Below are positions 12,121 to 23,425 of a stretch of DNA of 64,000 nt, piece after piece. Location: the NCBI GenBank assembly GCA_002049455.2, contig KV918836.1:1-64000 (forward strand), in the 5' to 3' direction. The position numbers were made by a program, and so were the translations under genes. This DNA is from Porphyra umbilicalis. Taxonomy: Eukaryota; Rhodophyta; Bangiophyceae; Bangiales; Bangiaceae. The stretch's first letter is position 1. The number at the start of each line of letters is the position of its first letter. The notes beneath the pieces were generated by a model. That model was not told the origin of the DNA. It did no database searches and saw only the letters and a list, made by a program, of their open reading frames with translations.

Positions 12121-13987
12121 CAGACACAGGAGCGCGCCGCTCCGTCGTCCGGCAAAACACAGCGCAGCCTTACGTGCACTCGGGGCAGGGTCTGTCTGGG
12201 GATGTGTGGTGCAAATGCGAGGGCTGCAGTCTCGCTGCCATTCGTGTGCCCCCGGGACGGATCTGGTCCGGCGACCGAAGCCACTGGCCAATGGCTTCGG
12301 CTTTCTCACACGGGGTATTCCCTTGGGTGGCAGCTCCGGGTGGTGGGATCCGCCAACGCAGCTGCCGAGTTCGACGGGATACTGTACAGATACAAACGAG
12401 CTCCGACTTGTCTCAACTACTTCCAGACGCCCATGTTCATGCAAGAAGACCGTCCGTCACTAATTTGGTGTCGAGTCACTTCAAGCTTGACTCCACTTCT
12501 GGTGATGGGAGGCCTTCTGGTAATGTGAGATACACCAGATCGCTTGTGGGCCAAGAATGGCGTGTTCTGCGGGTGGGACCTACTGAGCACTCGATGTTCC
12601 TCTCGATATTTTCTCTACAACAGTCCCGAGGCTGCACGGATGCGGCTAGGCACTGGTTTGGTTGGTGGGATCTACCGCGCCAGAACCCTGAGGTCGTGTA
12701 GTGTTTTTCCATGCCCCAAATAGGGGCGTCGTGTGCAACCCTACATCCTAGGATGGCTCCCCAATCGAGATGCTCTGATTCCCTCTTCCCATGCCGAGAC
12801 ACGCATCGTCAGTTACAGCGGATGCAGCGGGTACTAAGAGCATGTCTATCGGTGCGTCATCCTACCGGCTCTGAGAGCACGTCTATCAATGCGCGAAAAA
12901 AGCCATCTCAGATGGCATTTTGGCAATGAGGCATCTCTATCGGATCCTCAAAATGCCATTCGCCATCCCCATACACACAGCGAGTTGTGTGCTCGTCCTT
13001 ATTTAATCCTCGCCACGGATTGGGAATTGTCAAGGGATATGATCAAGGATAGCTTTTCTCACTCAGCGAGATCGATTCTGAGGGTTCGTCAGACGCGTTT
13101 TTGAGAAAAGCGTGTGACGATCCCAGGATCAGTGGAGGAAAGGACGTGAATATTTCCCACCGTTGATCCTGGGGTCATCGCATAACTGAGAGAGGAACCG
13201 ACCCAGACTTTTTCGCCAGGACATCCTGCAAACTGATCCCGACGACCGCCAGTCCTTTTCCTGAGTATGATACAGAGGATCGAGCTGTGAATTGGACGGA
13301 GACTGGATGACGGATAGTCCGCGAGATCAATCGGAGGACAGTGTAAAAGACTGTCGCCTGGATCAACTGGCAGAAGGGCCTGCGCTTCACCTCACAACGA
13401 TCTCAGGTCTTTGCACCGGGGTAGTCTGCAAGTCCACTCCCTGAGACTGTCGGAATGAATGTCCTGGGCACTGTCATCATCAGCGTGGAGATAATTTGGA
13501 TGTGACCAAAGCATACGGCTCTGGCTTGCGCCCACATGGAGGCGCTCCGCCCGTGAATGTAACTCACGAGCTCGGGCTCCTGGTAGCTCTCTTCGGGATG
13601 CACCACTCCAGTCTCAGGCGCCCCCCACTGTGCTGTGCTGTACTGCTCCGTGCTCCTGCAGGTGCCTGCAGCGACCCTGTTCCTGACCTGCTCCGTTGGT
13701 ATCGTCCAGTTGCGGTTTGATGCGCGACAAAACCGCGTCCCCGGCACGCCATTCGCCTTGAGCTCTGCTGTTTGTGCCGTCCCATCTCCACCGGTTGTGT
13801 AACATGACCGAACTGGGTGCGGGGCACTCGTCGTGTTCGCAGGAGTCAGTGTCATCCCTGAAGTCCCCTAGCATAGGACCTCCTGCTCTGCGACCCTGTG
13901 TTGTTCTCGCCAGGCCGGCGCTTGCTGTTATTTGTGTGTGAGCTGCGCTGCTTGATAGGGGCATTGGTTGTGGTTAAACTGGGCGCT
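12121..13987. other. intergenic, no gene recognised
   Basis: No frame here has a recognisable motif. There is a small direct repeat, AGAGCAYGTCTATC, at about 12838 and 12878. The stretch probably holds the ends of the flanking KDZ and CACTA elements, but I could not find matching terminal repeats by eye. Confidence 0.4.
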
Positions 13988-16974
13988 ATGAAGAGTCGCA
14001 GGCGTGTTCCTCATGGATCTGCCTTCTTCAACTTTGCAGACGAGAACCTCCGGCACATGGAGTCGCGAGTTGCAGCGAACGCCCCAGTTGTAAACACTGC
14101 TGCTAAGAATCACCCTGGAAGTAGCAGTGCCGGGCAGATGCAGCACTCTGCATGGAGCAGGGCGCCCCCAGCGGATACTGTTCATTGCAAAGAAGACCCC
14201 TCCATGGCGTCAAAGTCCAATGGTGATGGGGTTCCTTCGGAAGATACGGACTTTTCCAGTAAAGAGGAAGCCTTAGCCGGGGAGTTTGCGTCTCGTCGTG
14301 AGTTCGTGTGCTTCACCTACCTCTGCGGACGCGCCCGTGTTACTCTCAGGCAGTATGACATTATGCGAGAGGCCTAGACCTCGTTCGACCCTGAGAAAAA
14401 GTGGCCGTCGCGGTGGCGACTACAGCAGCTTCGAAATCACATGCTGAAGTCTGCTGCTCCGATGCGAAAAGAGAGAACGAGGCGCCAGCATGCTTCAGGC
14501 AAGGGAAAAGCCCAGAAAAAGCTACCTGATGTATTTGTGGCATGCCTGACATTCTTTGAACACGTCAAGAGGGACTTCCGGGATCCTGTGACGGCCTTTC
14601 TGTTTCACAGCGACGGTGACGCGCGCATTGAAACAGTTGAGCGTCCCGCAGAGTTCCATCAAACAGTAGCTGCCATGGACCCCGCTCGCTACAATTTCAA
14701 GAAGACTTTTGTGTTCAACCGATACCGTTTTGTCCTTGAATGCATCGTAGAGATCTTCTTGAATAGCCAGACCAAGGTGAAGGCCAAGTTGAAGAGCATC
14801 GCAATAGCTACAAATGGAGAAGTCACGATGTCACCGGCAACGTATGCCCATTCTCACGCACTTCGAGTTGGTGACCTGCTCACGCGTTTTGATGTCCTTC
14901 CAGGCCTCCTTCCTCCGGAGCCCTGGAGTTCATGAGTCTCAAACCAGCGCACAGTCATGCTCAGGATGAGAAGAGCCGGTGAAGAGTTTATTATCAACGT
15001 GTGGAGCGCACCCGGGCGCGAGAAAGACTCATGGACGGCTCTGACTGCTCCAATTCCCATTGAGCTTGCTAAAGAGGCTCCGCCCGCTACCGATAACCTC
15101 CCCGAAAACGACCCTTTCACTATCCCCGTGTCACTATACGGTGACGCGTTCAGTGTCTACAAGCAAATACGTGGGAGCTTGGAGGGATTCTACGAAGCGC
15201 ACATGTCCCTGGCCCTTGCTGATCGTTCGTTTTCCGGTCGGCCTCTCTTCTATATTCCACCGGAAGCTTGCCCAGAACCGTTGATTGCTCGCATCGTCGA
15301 CGAAATCATAAAACTGAGTAAGGATGGCTTGGTTGTCTACGACGCCTTCAAGAAAGAGTAAATTGTGGTTCGAGCGTACTTGTCTCGTGCGGTATTGGAT
15401 TCCCCGATGGCTGCAAAATTCTCGAACTCTATCGGACCGAGTGGCACCGAGCACTGCACAAGCTGAGAAATTGTTTATCCAAATACCACAAGCCGCAGGA
15501 AGGAGCGCGCCTTGAGCAGCACCGAGTCATTGGACGTCCAGGACACGAGATATTCCAGAGTTCAGGAGCCCACGCATGCGATCATGTCAGCCGTTGAAGG
15601 ATCAGTGGATCAATCAGCAGACTCCTTGAGGGAGGCCGTCCTGTTGAATGGCGTGACAGACAGAGTTGGAAGCCAGTTGATGCGGTTACATGAAACCCGG
15701 GGTCCCGGAAGCGTTGATATACACGAACACATCATCGTTGCTCCCTCAGACCGATTTTACTACAACCTGGGGTCCCATCTCTTAATGGAATCGTACGATG
15801 CACTCTCTGTACAGCAGTGAGACAATTTCACGAAAGAAATGCGTCGCAGTGCAAAGCATGTACCCACAAATACTATCCTTTCTACGTTCGAGCCTGAGAA
15901 GATGGGTGGAACGACGTTGTCAATGTCGGACTACGCGGTGCTGATCACGGTGAGTCCCACAGTTCTACAGGACCTCGTACACACGAACACGACGTCTCCG
16001 CATGCAGTTGCTGCCCTCGGTGCTCTGAAATCCCTGCGACAGTTCGCTGCTGCCATGCTGTATCGTCCAACGATTTCACTTGACGGAGAGTCAACCATGA
16101 GGGAGCGGCCAACCGTTGGTGACCTTCAGCGGCTGGGTGAGGGTCTCATGATTCAGCTGTGTCTACTGCTACCATTTGACGGCGAGTGGGAGCGAGCATC
16201 TGTTCATCGCGTGTTGGAGCTGCTCTATCGTTCTCTTCCTCTAACGCAGCTTGGGTCTGCAATATGCGAGCTCATATTAGAGAAGTTTCACGAACGAGCC
16301 AAGCGCGAAGTGGAACAGAGCACCAACAGAAACTCTGCTAAGTACGCTATGCAGCAATGGCGTGAAATAGAGACCTTGTCAAGGGCCCTGTCCACGCCTG
16401 CGGCCCACAGAATTCCTCCTTCATGGCTGCTCGGAAAAAACGGACAGCCTTTGAAATACGTTGTGTTCCACCAGCTTTCTCCTCAAAAGCGCTACACAGC
16501 TGCTACATTGAACAAGTGGTGCCTAGGACAGCGCTGCACGCGGTTTCGGCCACAACAGAGGAGTTCTCACAATCTCACGCACCCAACGCGGCGGTCAAGT
16601 TCTGGTGGAAGGCCCGGCACCCGCAGTGGGCCCTCACAATACGCGAAGGTTCCACTATGTCAACATCTTGCAGGGCGGAGATTTGCACGAGATTATCCGG
16701 CTCCTCTTCAGTCGACGGCGAAGCCGTACACTTCGTCCGGGTTCAAACGATCGGGACAATCGATGGCGATGTATACCTTTCCTTTCTTGCTTGGAGAGAG
16801 TCAGAGACGGAGCCTTCCGTCTTGGGGCAGCCTGTAGTAGTCAGACGTGATGCTGCGGCCGGCTTCACTCTCGTACGAGCCGAAAGGGTCAGGAGGATGG
16901 CGTTTGTACTGCCATGCGGGAACAAAGACTTCATGTTTAGTAAGAGGTCAGGCTTCAATATGAAGGGGGGTTGA
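13988..16974 (+). pseudogene. CACTA/EnSpm (Tnp2-like) transposase, decayed
   Basis: A single plus-strand frame runs from ATG 13988 to about 16560 with in-frame stops at 14375, 14933, 15359, 15464 and 15818 but no indel. It then continues one frame over to a TGA at 16972-16974. The order of conserved blocks matches large Tnp2-type transposases of CACTA elements: an N-terminal W..RW.LQQL region; IPVSLYGDAFSVYK, holding the expected first catalytic Asp; VVYDAFKKE; VLDSPMAAKFSNSIG followed by a Cys-containing TEHCTS block; DIHEHIIVAPSDRFYYN; and ILEKFHERAKREVEQSTNRN. Four of the five stops could come from CAG, CAA or CGA by C-to-T. No 5'-CACTA termini were found by eye, so the element borders are not set. 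Family assignment is from motif order, not from a search. Confidence 0.65.
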
Positions 16975-17501
16975 GCGTGCAGATGCGGCTGGAGTAGTTA
17001 GCCGGCTTGTTTTGCTGTAGATTTTAAAACAATGAGAGCCTATATGACGTCGTGGCCATCACGTTAAGCGCGGGCACGACAGCCAACAACGAACGGCAAA
17101 CTACATTTCGTCACTTGAAAAGAAGCAGAATAGCATCAAATACTCACATGCAGTCACGCAGCTCACTCATGCCCTTCCTCCACTGCCGTTGCCACCAATC
17201 AATTTGAGCTTCTTGATCAGCAAGTACGTGCGGCCGTTGGAAAGCCGCTGTACAACCAGAGGAGCTTGACACCAGAGAAGACCAGGTTCCCCGTCATGCT
17301 GTGCCGCTTGGTAGTGGGACTCGTCGTACTTTGACGGCGCGCAGCGTCATCGGCAGATTGGGGCCCGCGGTCCCGCTCTCGCTTCCAGCTGCTCAATGCA
17401 CGTTGGGCACAAACCGACAGAGAGCCAGGTGACAATCCCACAGTGTGGGAACGCAGCACAGGCCCCTGAGAATTCTGTGCCCGCGCCCTCCTTCTACTCA
17501 C
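16975..17501. other. gap between CACTA relic and JmjC fragment; possible 3' end of the JmjC gene
   Basis: On the minus strand the JmjC frame meets a consensus GTGAGT donor at 17501-17496 (TCC|GTGAGTAG). Downstream, in another frame, lies a Cys-rich run near 17465-17395 (CAAFPHCG, then GLCPTC) that could be a 3' exon. The nearest AG would give an intron of only 36 bp, so the exon structure is uncertain. Confidence 0.3.
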
Positions 17502-18000
17502 GGAGCGCAAAGGGCTCTCCTGATGGTTTGATGGCATTTTTGACGATAAATCGTCGCACAAGCTGAGGAGGCTGGTCAAAGTCCACCGCCGACGGCTTCT
17601 TGCCACTCCAGGCTGATTTCAGTTCCGACTTCTGTCGGCTCCAGGGCCTCATAGGCAATGGCTTCGACGAACCACATTTTCCCATAGGCCAGCCTCAAGG
17701 CACTGCGCACCAGCAGCTTCTCAACAGGAAAAAGCATCCTACGCTTTCCAAGCCAGTGCATGGCGTGCTGAATCGCATGCACAAGCCAGCCTGTGCACAC
17801 GGGGTTCTCGGCCGAGGCCACATTAACCCCCGCGTCAAACACGATGTGACGGACCCCGTAGCCTGTCACGACAAAGTCCCCAGGCTCCATTTTGTGGACA
17901 CCCACACGGATACCATGGGCGAGTAAAAAAGAGGCACGCCATAAACTAGCCATGAGCCCCAGGACCTGCCGCACATCCCCTCCTGCGGCTGCGAGAACGA
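17502..18000 (-). pseudogene. JmjC-domain fragment (C-terminal half), in frame with the 138-bp array
   Basis: On the minus strand, 18000 down to 17502 encodes the second half of a JmjC domain as in JMJD2/JARID histone demethylases: HGIRVGVHKMEPGDFVVT, GYGVRH with the third iron-binding His, DAGVNVASAENP, and WLVHAIQHA. This matches the family pattern (PGEFVIT..AYH.GF..GFN.AE..NF...W). The first half of the domain, with the HxD/E iron ligands and the cofactor Lys, is absent: upstream sits the 138-bp repeat array, open in the same frame. A possible splice acceptor (TGCATCCCCAG) lies at 18010-18001, so the array could instead be intronic. A possible GTGAGT donor follows at 17501. Without the first iron ligands this piece alone cannot be an active demethylase. 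It is either a pseudogene broken by array expansion or the last exon of a gene whose 5' exons are elsewhere. Confidence 0.6.
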
Positions 18001-21000
18001 CTGGGGATGCAGAAACGCGTGTTCTCAGCCGATTCTGCCGTCCCTCGCCCTGACAGAGAGCTTGAACGACTAGACTCACTTCTCGGGACCGCCGCCCCGG
18101 TGGGGCGGGACCGAGTGGAGTGCAAAGGAACTGGTCTGCCGGGTTGGCGAAAACGCGTATTCTCAGCAGAAGAAGCCGTCCTTCGCCCTTACGGAAGACA
18201 AAAACGAGGAGACTCACGTCTCGGGACCGCCGCGCCGGTGGGGCGGGCCCGAGCGGAGTGCAAAGGCAATGGTCTGCCGGGTTGGCGACAACGCGTGTGC
18301 CTAGCGGAAGAGGCCGTCTCTCGCCCTGACGGAGGGCAAAAACAACGACACTCACGTATCGGGACCGCCGCACCGGTCGGGCGGGCCCGAGTAGCTTGTA
18401 GCTACAAACTTCAGCCATGGATGCGAATACGCGTGTCCCCAGCCGATCCAGCTGTCCCTCCACCCGACAGAGGGCGAGAACGACCAGACTCAATTTTCGG
18501 GACCGCCGCGCCGGTGGGGCGGGCCCGAGTGCAGCGCCAAGGCTATGGTCTGCCGAGTTGGTGGAAACGAGTGTCTCCAGCGGATTCAGCCATCTCTTGC
18601 CCTGACAGAAAGCGGGGACGACGAGACCTCCTTCTTGGGACCGCCGCGCCGGTGGGGCGGGCCCAAGTGGATTGTAGCGACAAGCAGCAGCCGGTGATTC
18701 GAAAACGCGTGTCATCAGCCGATCCAGCCGTCTTTGCCCCTGACAAAGGGCGAGAACTACCAGAATCACTTCTCGGGACCGCCGCACCGGTGCGGCGGGC
18801 CCGAGTGGAGCGCAAAGGCAATGGTCTGCCGAGTTGGTGAAAACGCGTGTGCCCAGCGGAAGAAGCCGTCTTTCGCAGTGACAGAGAACACGGACGACAA
18901 AATTCACTTCTCGGGACCGCCGCACCGGTGGGGCGGGCCGAGGTGGAGAGCAGAGGCAGTGGTCTGCCGGGTTGGCGAAATCGCGTGTCCCCAGCGGATC
19001 CAGCCATCTCTTGCCCTTAGAGAGGGCAAGAACTACGAGACTCACTTCTCGGGACCGCCACGCCGGTGGGGCGGGCCCGAGTGGATGGTAGCGACTTGCG
19101 TCAGCCGAGGATGCAAAAACGCGTGTCCCCAGCTGATCCAGCCGTCCCTCGCCCTGACAGAGGGCGAGGACGCCCAGAATAACTTCTCGGGACCGCTGCA
19201 CCGGTGAAGCCGGCACGAGTGGAGCGCAAAGGCAATGATCTGCGGAGTTAGCGAAAACGCGTGTCCCCGGCGTATTCAGCCACCCCTTGCCCTGACAAAA
19301 AGTGGGGACGATGAGACTCACTTCTCGGGACCGCCGCGCCGGTGGGGCGGGCCCGAGTGGATTCTAGCGACTAGCGTCAGCCAGGGATGCTAAAACGCAG
19401 GTCCCCAGTTGATCCAGACGAACCTTGCCCTGACAGAGGGCGAGGACGTCGAGACTCATTTCTCGGGACCGCCTCGCCAGTGGGGCGGGCCCAAGTTGAG
19501 CGCAAACACAATGGATTGCCGGGTTGGCGAAAACGCGTGTCCCCTGCGGATTCAGCCATCCCTTGCCCTGACAGAAAGCGGGGACGACGAGACTTCTTTT
19601 TTGGGACTGCCGCGCCGGTGAGGCGGGCCCAAATGGTGGGTGGCGACCTGCGTCAGCCGGGGACGCAAACACGCGTCTCTCCAGCCGATCCAGCCGTCGC
19701 TTCCCCTGACAGAGGGCAAGGACGACCAGATGCACTTTTCGGGACCGCCGCGCCGGTGGGGCGGGCCAGGAAGCAGCGCCAAGGCAATGGTCTGCCGGGC
19801 TGGCGAAAACGCCTGTCCCCGCAGGAACCAGCCATCTGTCGCCCTGACAGAAGGCACGAACGACGAGACTCACTTCTCCGGCCCGCCGCGCCGGAGGGGT
19901 GGGCCCAAGTGGAGGGTAGCGACTTGCGTCAGCCGGTGATTCAAAAACGCGTGTCATCAGCCAATCCAGCCGTCCGTTTCCCTGACAGAGGGCCAGAACG
20001 ACCAGACTCACCTCTTGGGACCGCCGCGACGGTGGGGCGGGCCCGAGTGGAGCGCAAAGGCAGTGTTCTGCCGGGTTGGCGAAAACGCGTGTCCCCGGCG
20101 AATCCAGCCATCCCTCGCCCTGACGGAAGACAAAAACGACGAGACACACGTCTCGGGCCCGCCGCGCCGGTGGGGCGGGCCTGAGTGGATTGTAGCAACC
20201 AGCGTCAGCCAGGGATGCGAAAGCGCAGGTCCCAATCCGATTCAGCCGTCCGTCGCCCTGGCAGAGGGCGAGGACGCCCAGAATCACTTCTTGGGACCGC
20301 CGCGCCGGTAAGGCGGGCCCTAGTGGAGCGCAAAGGCAATGGTCTGCCGGGTTGGCGAAAACGCGTGTCTTCAGCGGATCCAACCATCCCTTGCCCTGAT
20401 AAAGGGCAATTACGACGAGACTCACTTCTCTGGACCGCCGCGCTGGTGGGGTGGGCCCGAGTGGAGCGTACCGTCGAGCATGGGCCGGGGATGCGAAAAC
20501 GCGTGTGCACAGCCGATACAGCCGTCTATTCTTCTGACAGAAGGCGTCGACGACCACACTCACTTCTCGGGACCGCCGCGCCGGCGGGACGGGCCGGAGT
20601 GGAGGGTAGCGACAAGCATCAGCCGGAGATGCAAAAACGCGTGGCGGCGGCGGATCAAGCCGTCTCTCGCCCTGCCAGAAAGCGGGGACGACGAGACTCA
20701 ATTTTCGTGACCGCTGCGCCGGTGGGGCGGGCCCGAGAGGAGCGCATAGGCAATGGTCTGCCGGGTTGGCAAAAGCGCGTGTCCCCGGCGGATTCAGCCA
20801 TCTCTTGCCATGACAGAAAGCGGAGACGACGAGACTCACTTCTCGGGCCCGCCGCGCCGGTGGGGCGGGCCCGAGTGGAGCGCAAAAGCAATGGTTTGCC
20901 GGGCTGGAGAAAACGCGCGTCCCCTGCGGATTCAGACGTCCCTCGCCCTGACAGCGGGCAAGAACTGCGAGACACTCTACTTGGGACCGCGGCGACGTTG

Positions 21001-21115
21001 GAGCGGGCCCGCGTGGAGGGTAGCGACTAGTGTCAGCCGGGGATGCGAAAACGCGTGTCCCCAGTAAATCCAGCCGTCCCTCCCCTTTACAGAGGGCGAG
21101 AACGACCAGACTCAC
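17576..21115 (-). CDS. hypothetical repeat protein frame (46-aa units) fused to JmjC end, one internal stop
   Basis: This minus-strand frame spans the whole 138-bp array and the JmjC fragment: about 1180 codons with one stop, a TAG at 19364-19366 where sister units have TAC. Each unit encodes 46 residues with a conserved REVSLVV core, a CQG[KE] turn, TRVFA[SN]PAD and PLGPAPPARRS. The A and B unit types differ mainly at DASRYPPLG versus DHCLCAPLG. Long frames are favoured automatically in a 3n-length repeat, so openness alone is weak evidence. Better evidence is the exact retention of the period, the minus frame being more open than either plus frame, and its in-frame joining to a real protein domain. 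It could also be an intronic satellite. No promoter or start context was identified. Confidence 0.35.
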
Positions 21116-21290
21116 TTCTCGGGACCGCCTCGCCGATGGAGCGGACCCCAGTGGAGCGCAAAGACGATGATCTGCCTGGGACGTGGAAAAGCGAGTACCA
21201 GGCGGATCTGGCCGTCACTTGCCCAGATCGAGGGCGAGGACGACGAGAAGCCACATCCGTGTCCGCCGCACTGGTGGGGCGGACACGGGA
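18001..21290. repeat. tandem array of about 24 units of exactly 138 bp
   Basis: A motif of each unit (AAAACGCGTGTCCCC and variants) recurs at 18015 + 138n. The copies at 20085 (n=15) and 21051 (n=22) are exactly in register, so there is no net indel over 22 units although units differ by many substitutions. Units alternate between two types: one with TCTGCCGGGTTGGCGA before the motif, and one with GACTTGCGTCAGCCGGGGAT. The basic period is therefore a 276-bp dimer. ACGCGT is intact in 16 of 24 units by my count. Because 138 is 46 codons, frames persist through the array. On the minus strand one frame is open from 21115 to 17576 with a single TAG at 19364-19366, and it runs straight into the JmjC fragment. 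The repeat unit (for example REVSLVVLALCQGEGRLD, then TRVFASPADA) matches no domain I know. Confidence 0.9.
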
Positions 21291-22516
21291 AGAATAATCA
21301 CAGGCGTGTGTCTGCGAGCGCGTGACACAAAGTCAGGCGTTTCGACAGTAGGGCCGTACCTTACGGGTGTATCATGGAACCGAGACTCAACCGCGACCTG
21401 AGCCCCAACAGACAAAAAAGCAAACAGGGCAGAGTGGGGTAATGAGGGTTGGTGTCGGGTGATCGGTATGAAAGAAGAGCAGGCAACAGATGGGAGTGTG
21501 AAGTGCGATCTGCTTCCGCCATGCGCGTGGTCGCACATGGAGGTCGGAAAGCAAGACGGGGCGAGTACGGTCACCGCGGTGCGGAAAGGGCGTCGCGCGG
21601 TTCGTCGGACGTGGGTGCAGGTGCGTCTTGCTACGGTGGGGAGGTGCGGTGACTGTGTTCAGAGCATCTGCCACCACCCTGACGTGCTCACTAACGGTGA
21701 CCGCCCCAGGCGTCCCCGCACGACGCCCTGCCGTGTAGTCCCCGTGTGGCGCGATCTGGACGGGTGGCCAGAGACGCTGAACCCGGCGGGGAGGGCGCGA
21801 CAAGCTGAAAGATGATCACTCGTCTGGAGAAACCGAGCGAGCCGGATAATCGATATATCTCCGATCAATTGCAAAAATGTAGAGAACTCATGTTCTTAGA
21901 AGTCGACCATCAATGGCGTCGTAAAGTGAGATCGGCCAAGCAATCTGAGATGGTTCCAAAGACATGCTCTCCGTCCCCTCTCATCGGTGAGTCTTCCTGA
22001 CCACGACGCTGGCCGGGATCGCCGCCCGTGTGCGGCACTATCTGTAATGATCTGCGAGAAAGTGTGGGTTATGGAAAATACTGTTGAGCCGTGCTCTCGT
22101 CAGCGTCACAGCCGGTCATTTAAAACTGGTCTTTATCCGCTTCCATATTTGGCATATGCCCTCGCGTTGTGATCATGGCTCGGGAGATCAACGGTCGTGC
22201 ACACGATGGAAATGACCTTGTGCCAGGCGTGCTTGCGATCCGACCTCGACTCACATCGATAGCACACTGCCCTGGTTGACATTGGCCTCGACGACGGTTT
22301 TCAGTGAACACTGTGCCTCGTGTTGCTGCCCAAGGCCCATCAGGCCGCGATAATGTCCAACAGTGACGTTGAAGACGCTGACGGCGCACCCGTCGGGTCT
22401 CCCGGGCCCTGTTCTCCAGCCGTCAATGCTGCCCTCTTCTTGAGCGTATGGAGCTCCCACGGGGTATGATACTTTGCTTCCGCGCCCTCACCTACGAGTT
22501 AACTTGATACAGGACC
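21291..22516. other. intergenic, nothing recognised
   Basis: Short overlapping frames on both strands, none with a motif. No N-terminal JmjC sequence was seen on this side of the 138-bp array. Confidence 0.4.
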
Positions 22517-23425
22517 GTGCGAGCGTGGCTTGGTAGACTACACGTACGACGCTGCTGTCACAAACGTGTCGAACAGAACCGTAAGCTGACACGAAACTGG
22601 TTGCTTTTAGTGTATATTGTGTTGGGGTTGATTGTGCCGTTGGAGCTGCTGCTGCTTCAGGATGAGGTGGTTGGTAACTTTTCTCGCTACGATCAAGCCA
22701 TGCTCAAAAAGGTTTGCAACGGATCCATGAGCCCTGGTATCAACGAGAGCGCGGTCGAATCGCCCGAACACGATTGTCTCTCATGGTTGACCCCGCCCGG
22801 ACAGCTGGAAGGCCCGAACAGAGACTGTGCTCGCCCTCTTCGATGCGTCGTGAAGAAAGCCGTTGAGACGTGCGCGGGGAACATTGACTATGTTGCGAGT
22901 GGCTGGACGAGCAAGCGGCGCGTAGTGAAGGCAGCGTTGAGAAAGGGACTGCGTACTCGCTGCAACCGCAGGCGCACCTCTGCTGGACTGCTTGCGTATC
23001 GTACACTGGGAGTATACATGGACAATGATGTCAAGGAGGCCTCAATGGAGCGTGTCGTTATCAACACTGGTCTGCACAATGCGTCTGAAGCAGCGGAGCT
23101 GGCCGCGCTGGCCACTCCAGAAAGCGTCAGTTACCGCTTGAAGTTCAAGGACGGCGCCCGGGAGACGTAGCGAGCGCTTGATCCTAATGGGACTGCGACG
23201 TACATCATTTCTGGGCTGCTTCTTTTGGACGCTACTGAAGTGTAAGCCTCTGTTTGGGCTGGTGGAGCGGCCTGCTTGCAGAAGTACGTGGATGCTGTGG
23301 ATTTTTCCAAATTCTTGCGTCCTGAGAGCACTGAGGCTCGCAAGAGCGTTGTTCGCTGCATGCGGGACGAGCTGAAGTATCTGGAGGCAGGTGATATTGA
23401 TATCTCTGATGAGGAAGCGGACTAG
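22517..23425 (+). pseudogene. unknown protein, two premature stops
   Basis: A plus-strand frame from ATG 22517 reads through a TAG at 23168-23170 and a TAA about 80 bases further on to a final TAG at 23423-23425, staying coherent in the same frame. The product would be about 300 residues. It has a hydrophobic stretch near residues 30-52 (WLLLVYIVLGLIVPLELLLL), a Cys-containing middle (PLRCVVKKAVETCAGN), a basic patch (ALRKGLRTRCNRRR) and an acidic end (GDIDISDEEAD). The composition is that of a real protein, unlike the shadow frames nearby. I do not recognise the family. Its position among transposons and its broken state suggest a mobile-element gene, but this is inference. Confidence 0.45.

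Noticed and set aside
18007-21030. Long plus-strand ORFs through the 138-bp array (277, 265 and 281 codons)
   Set aside because: A 3n-length repeat keeps frames open on both strands. The plus frame is broken more often than the minus frame and joins no known domain.
18001-21290. CRISPR-like regular repeat
   Set aside because: Units are contiguous diverged 138-bp repeats without spacer/repeat alternation, and the window is eukaryotic.
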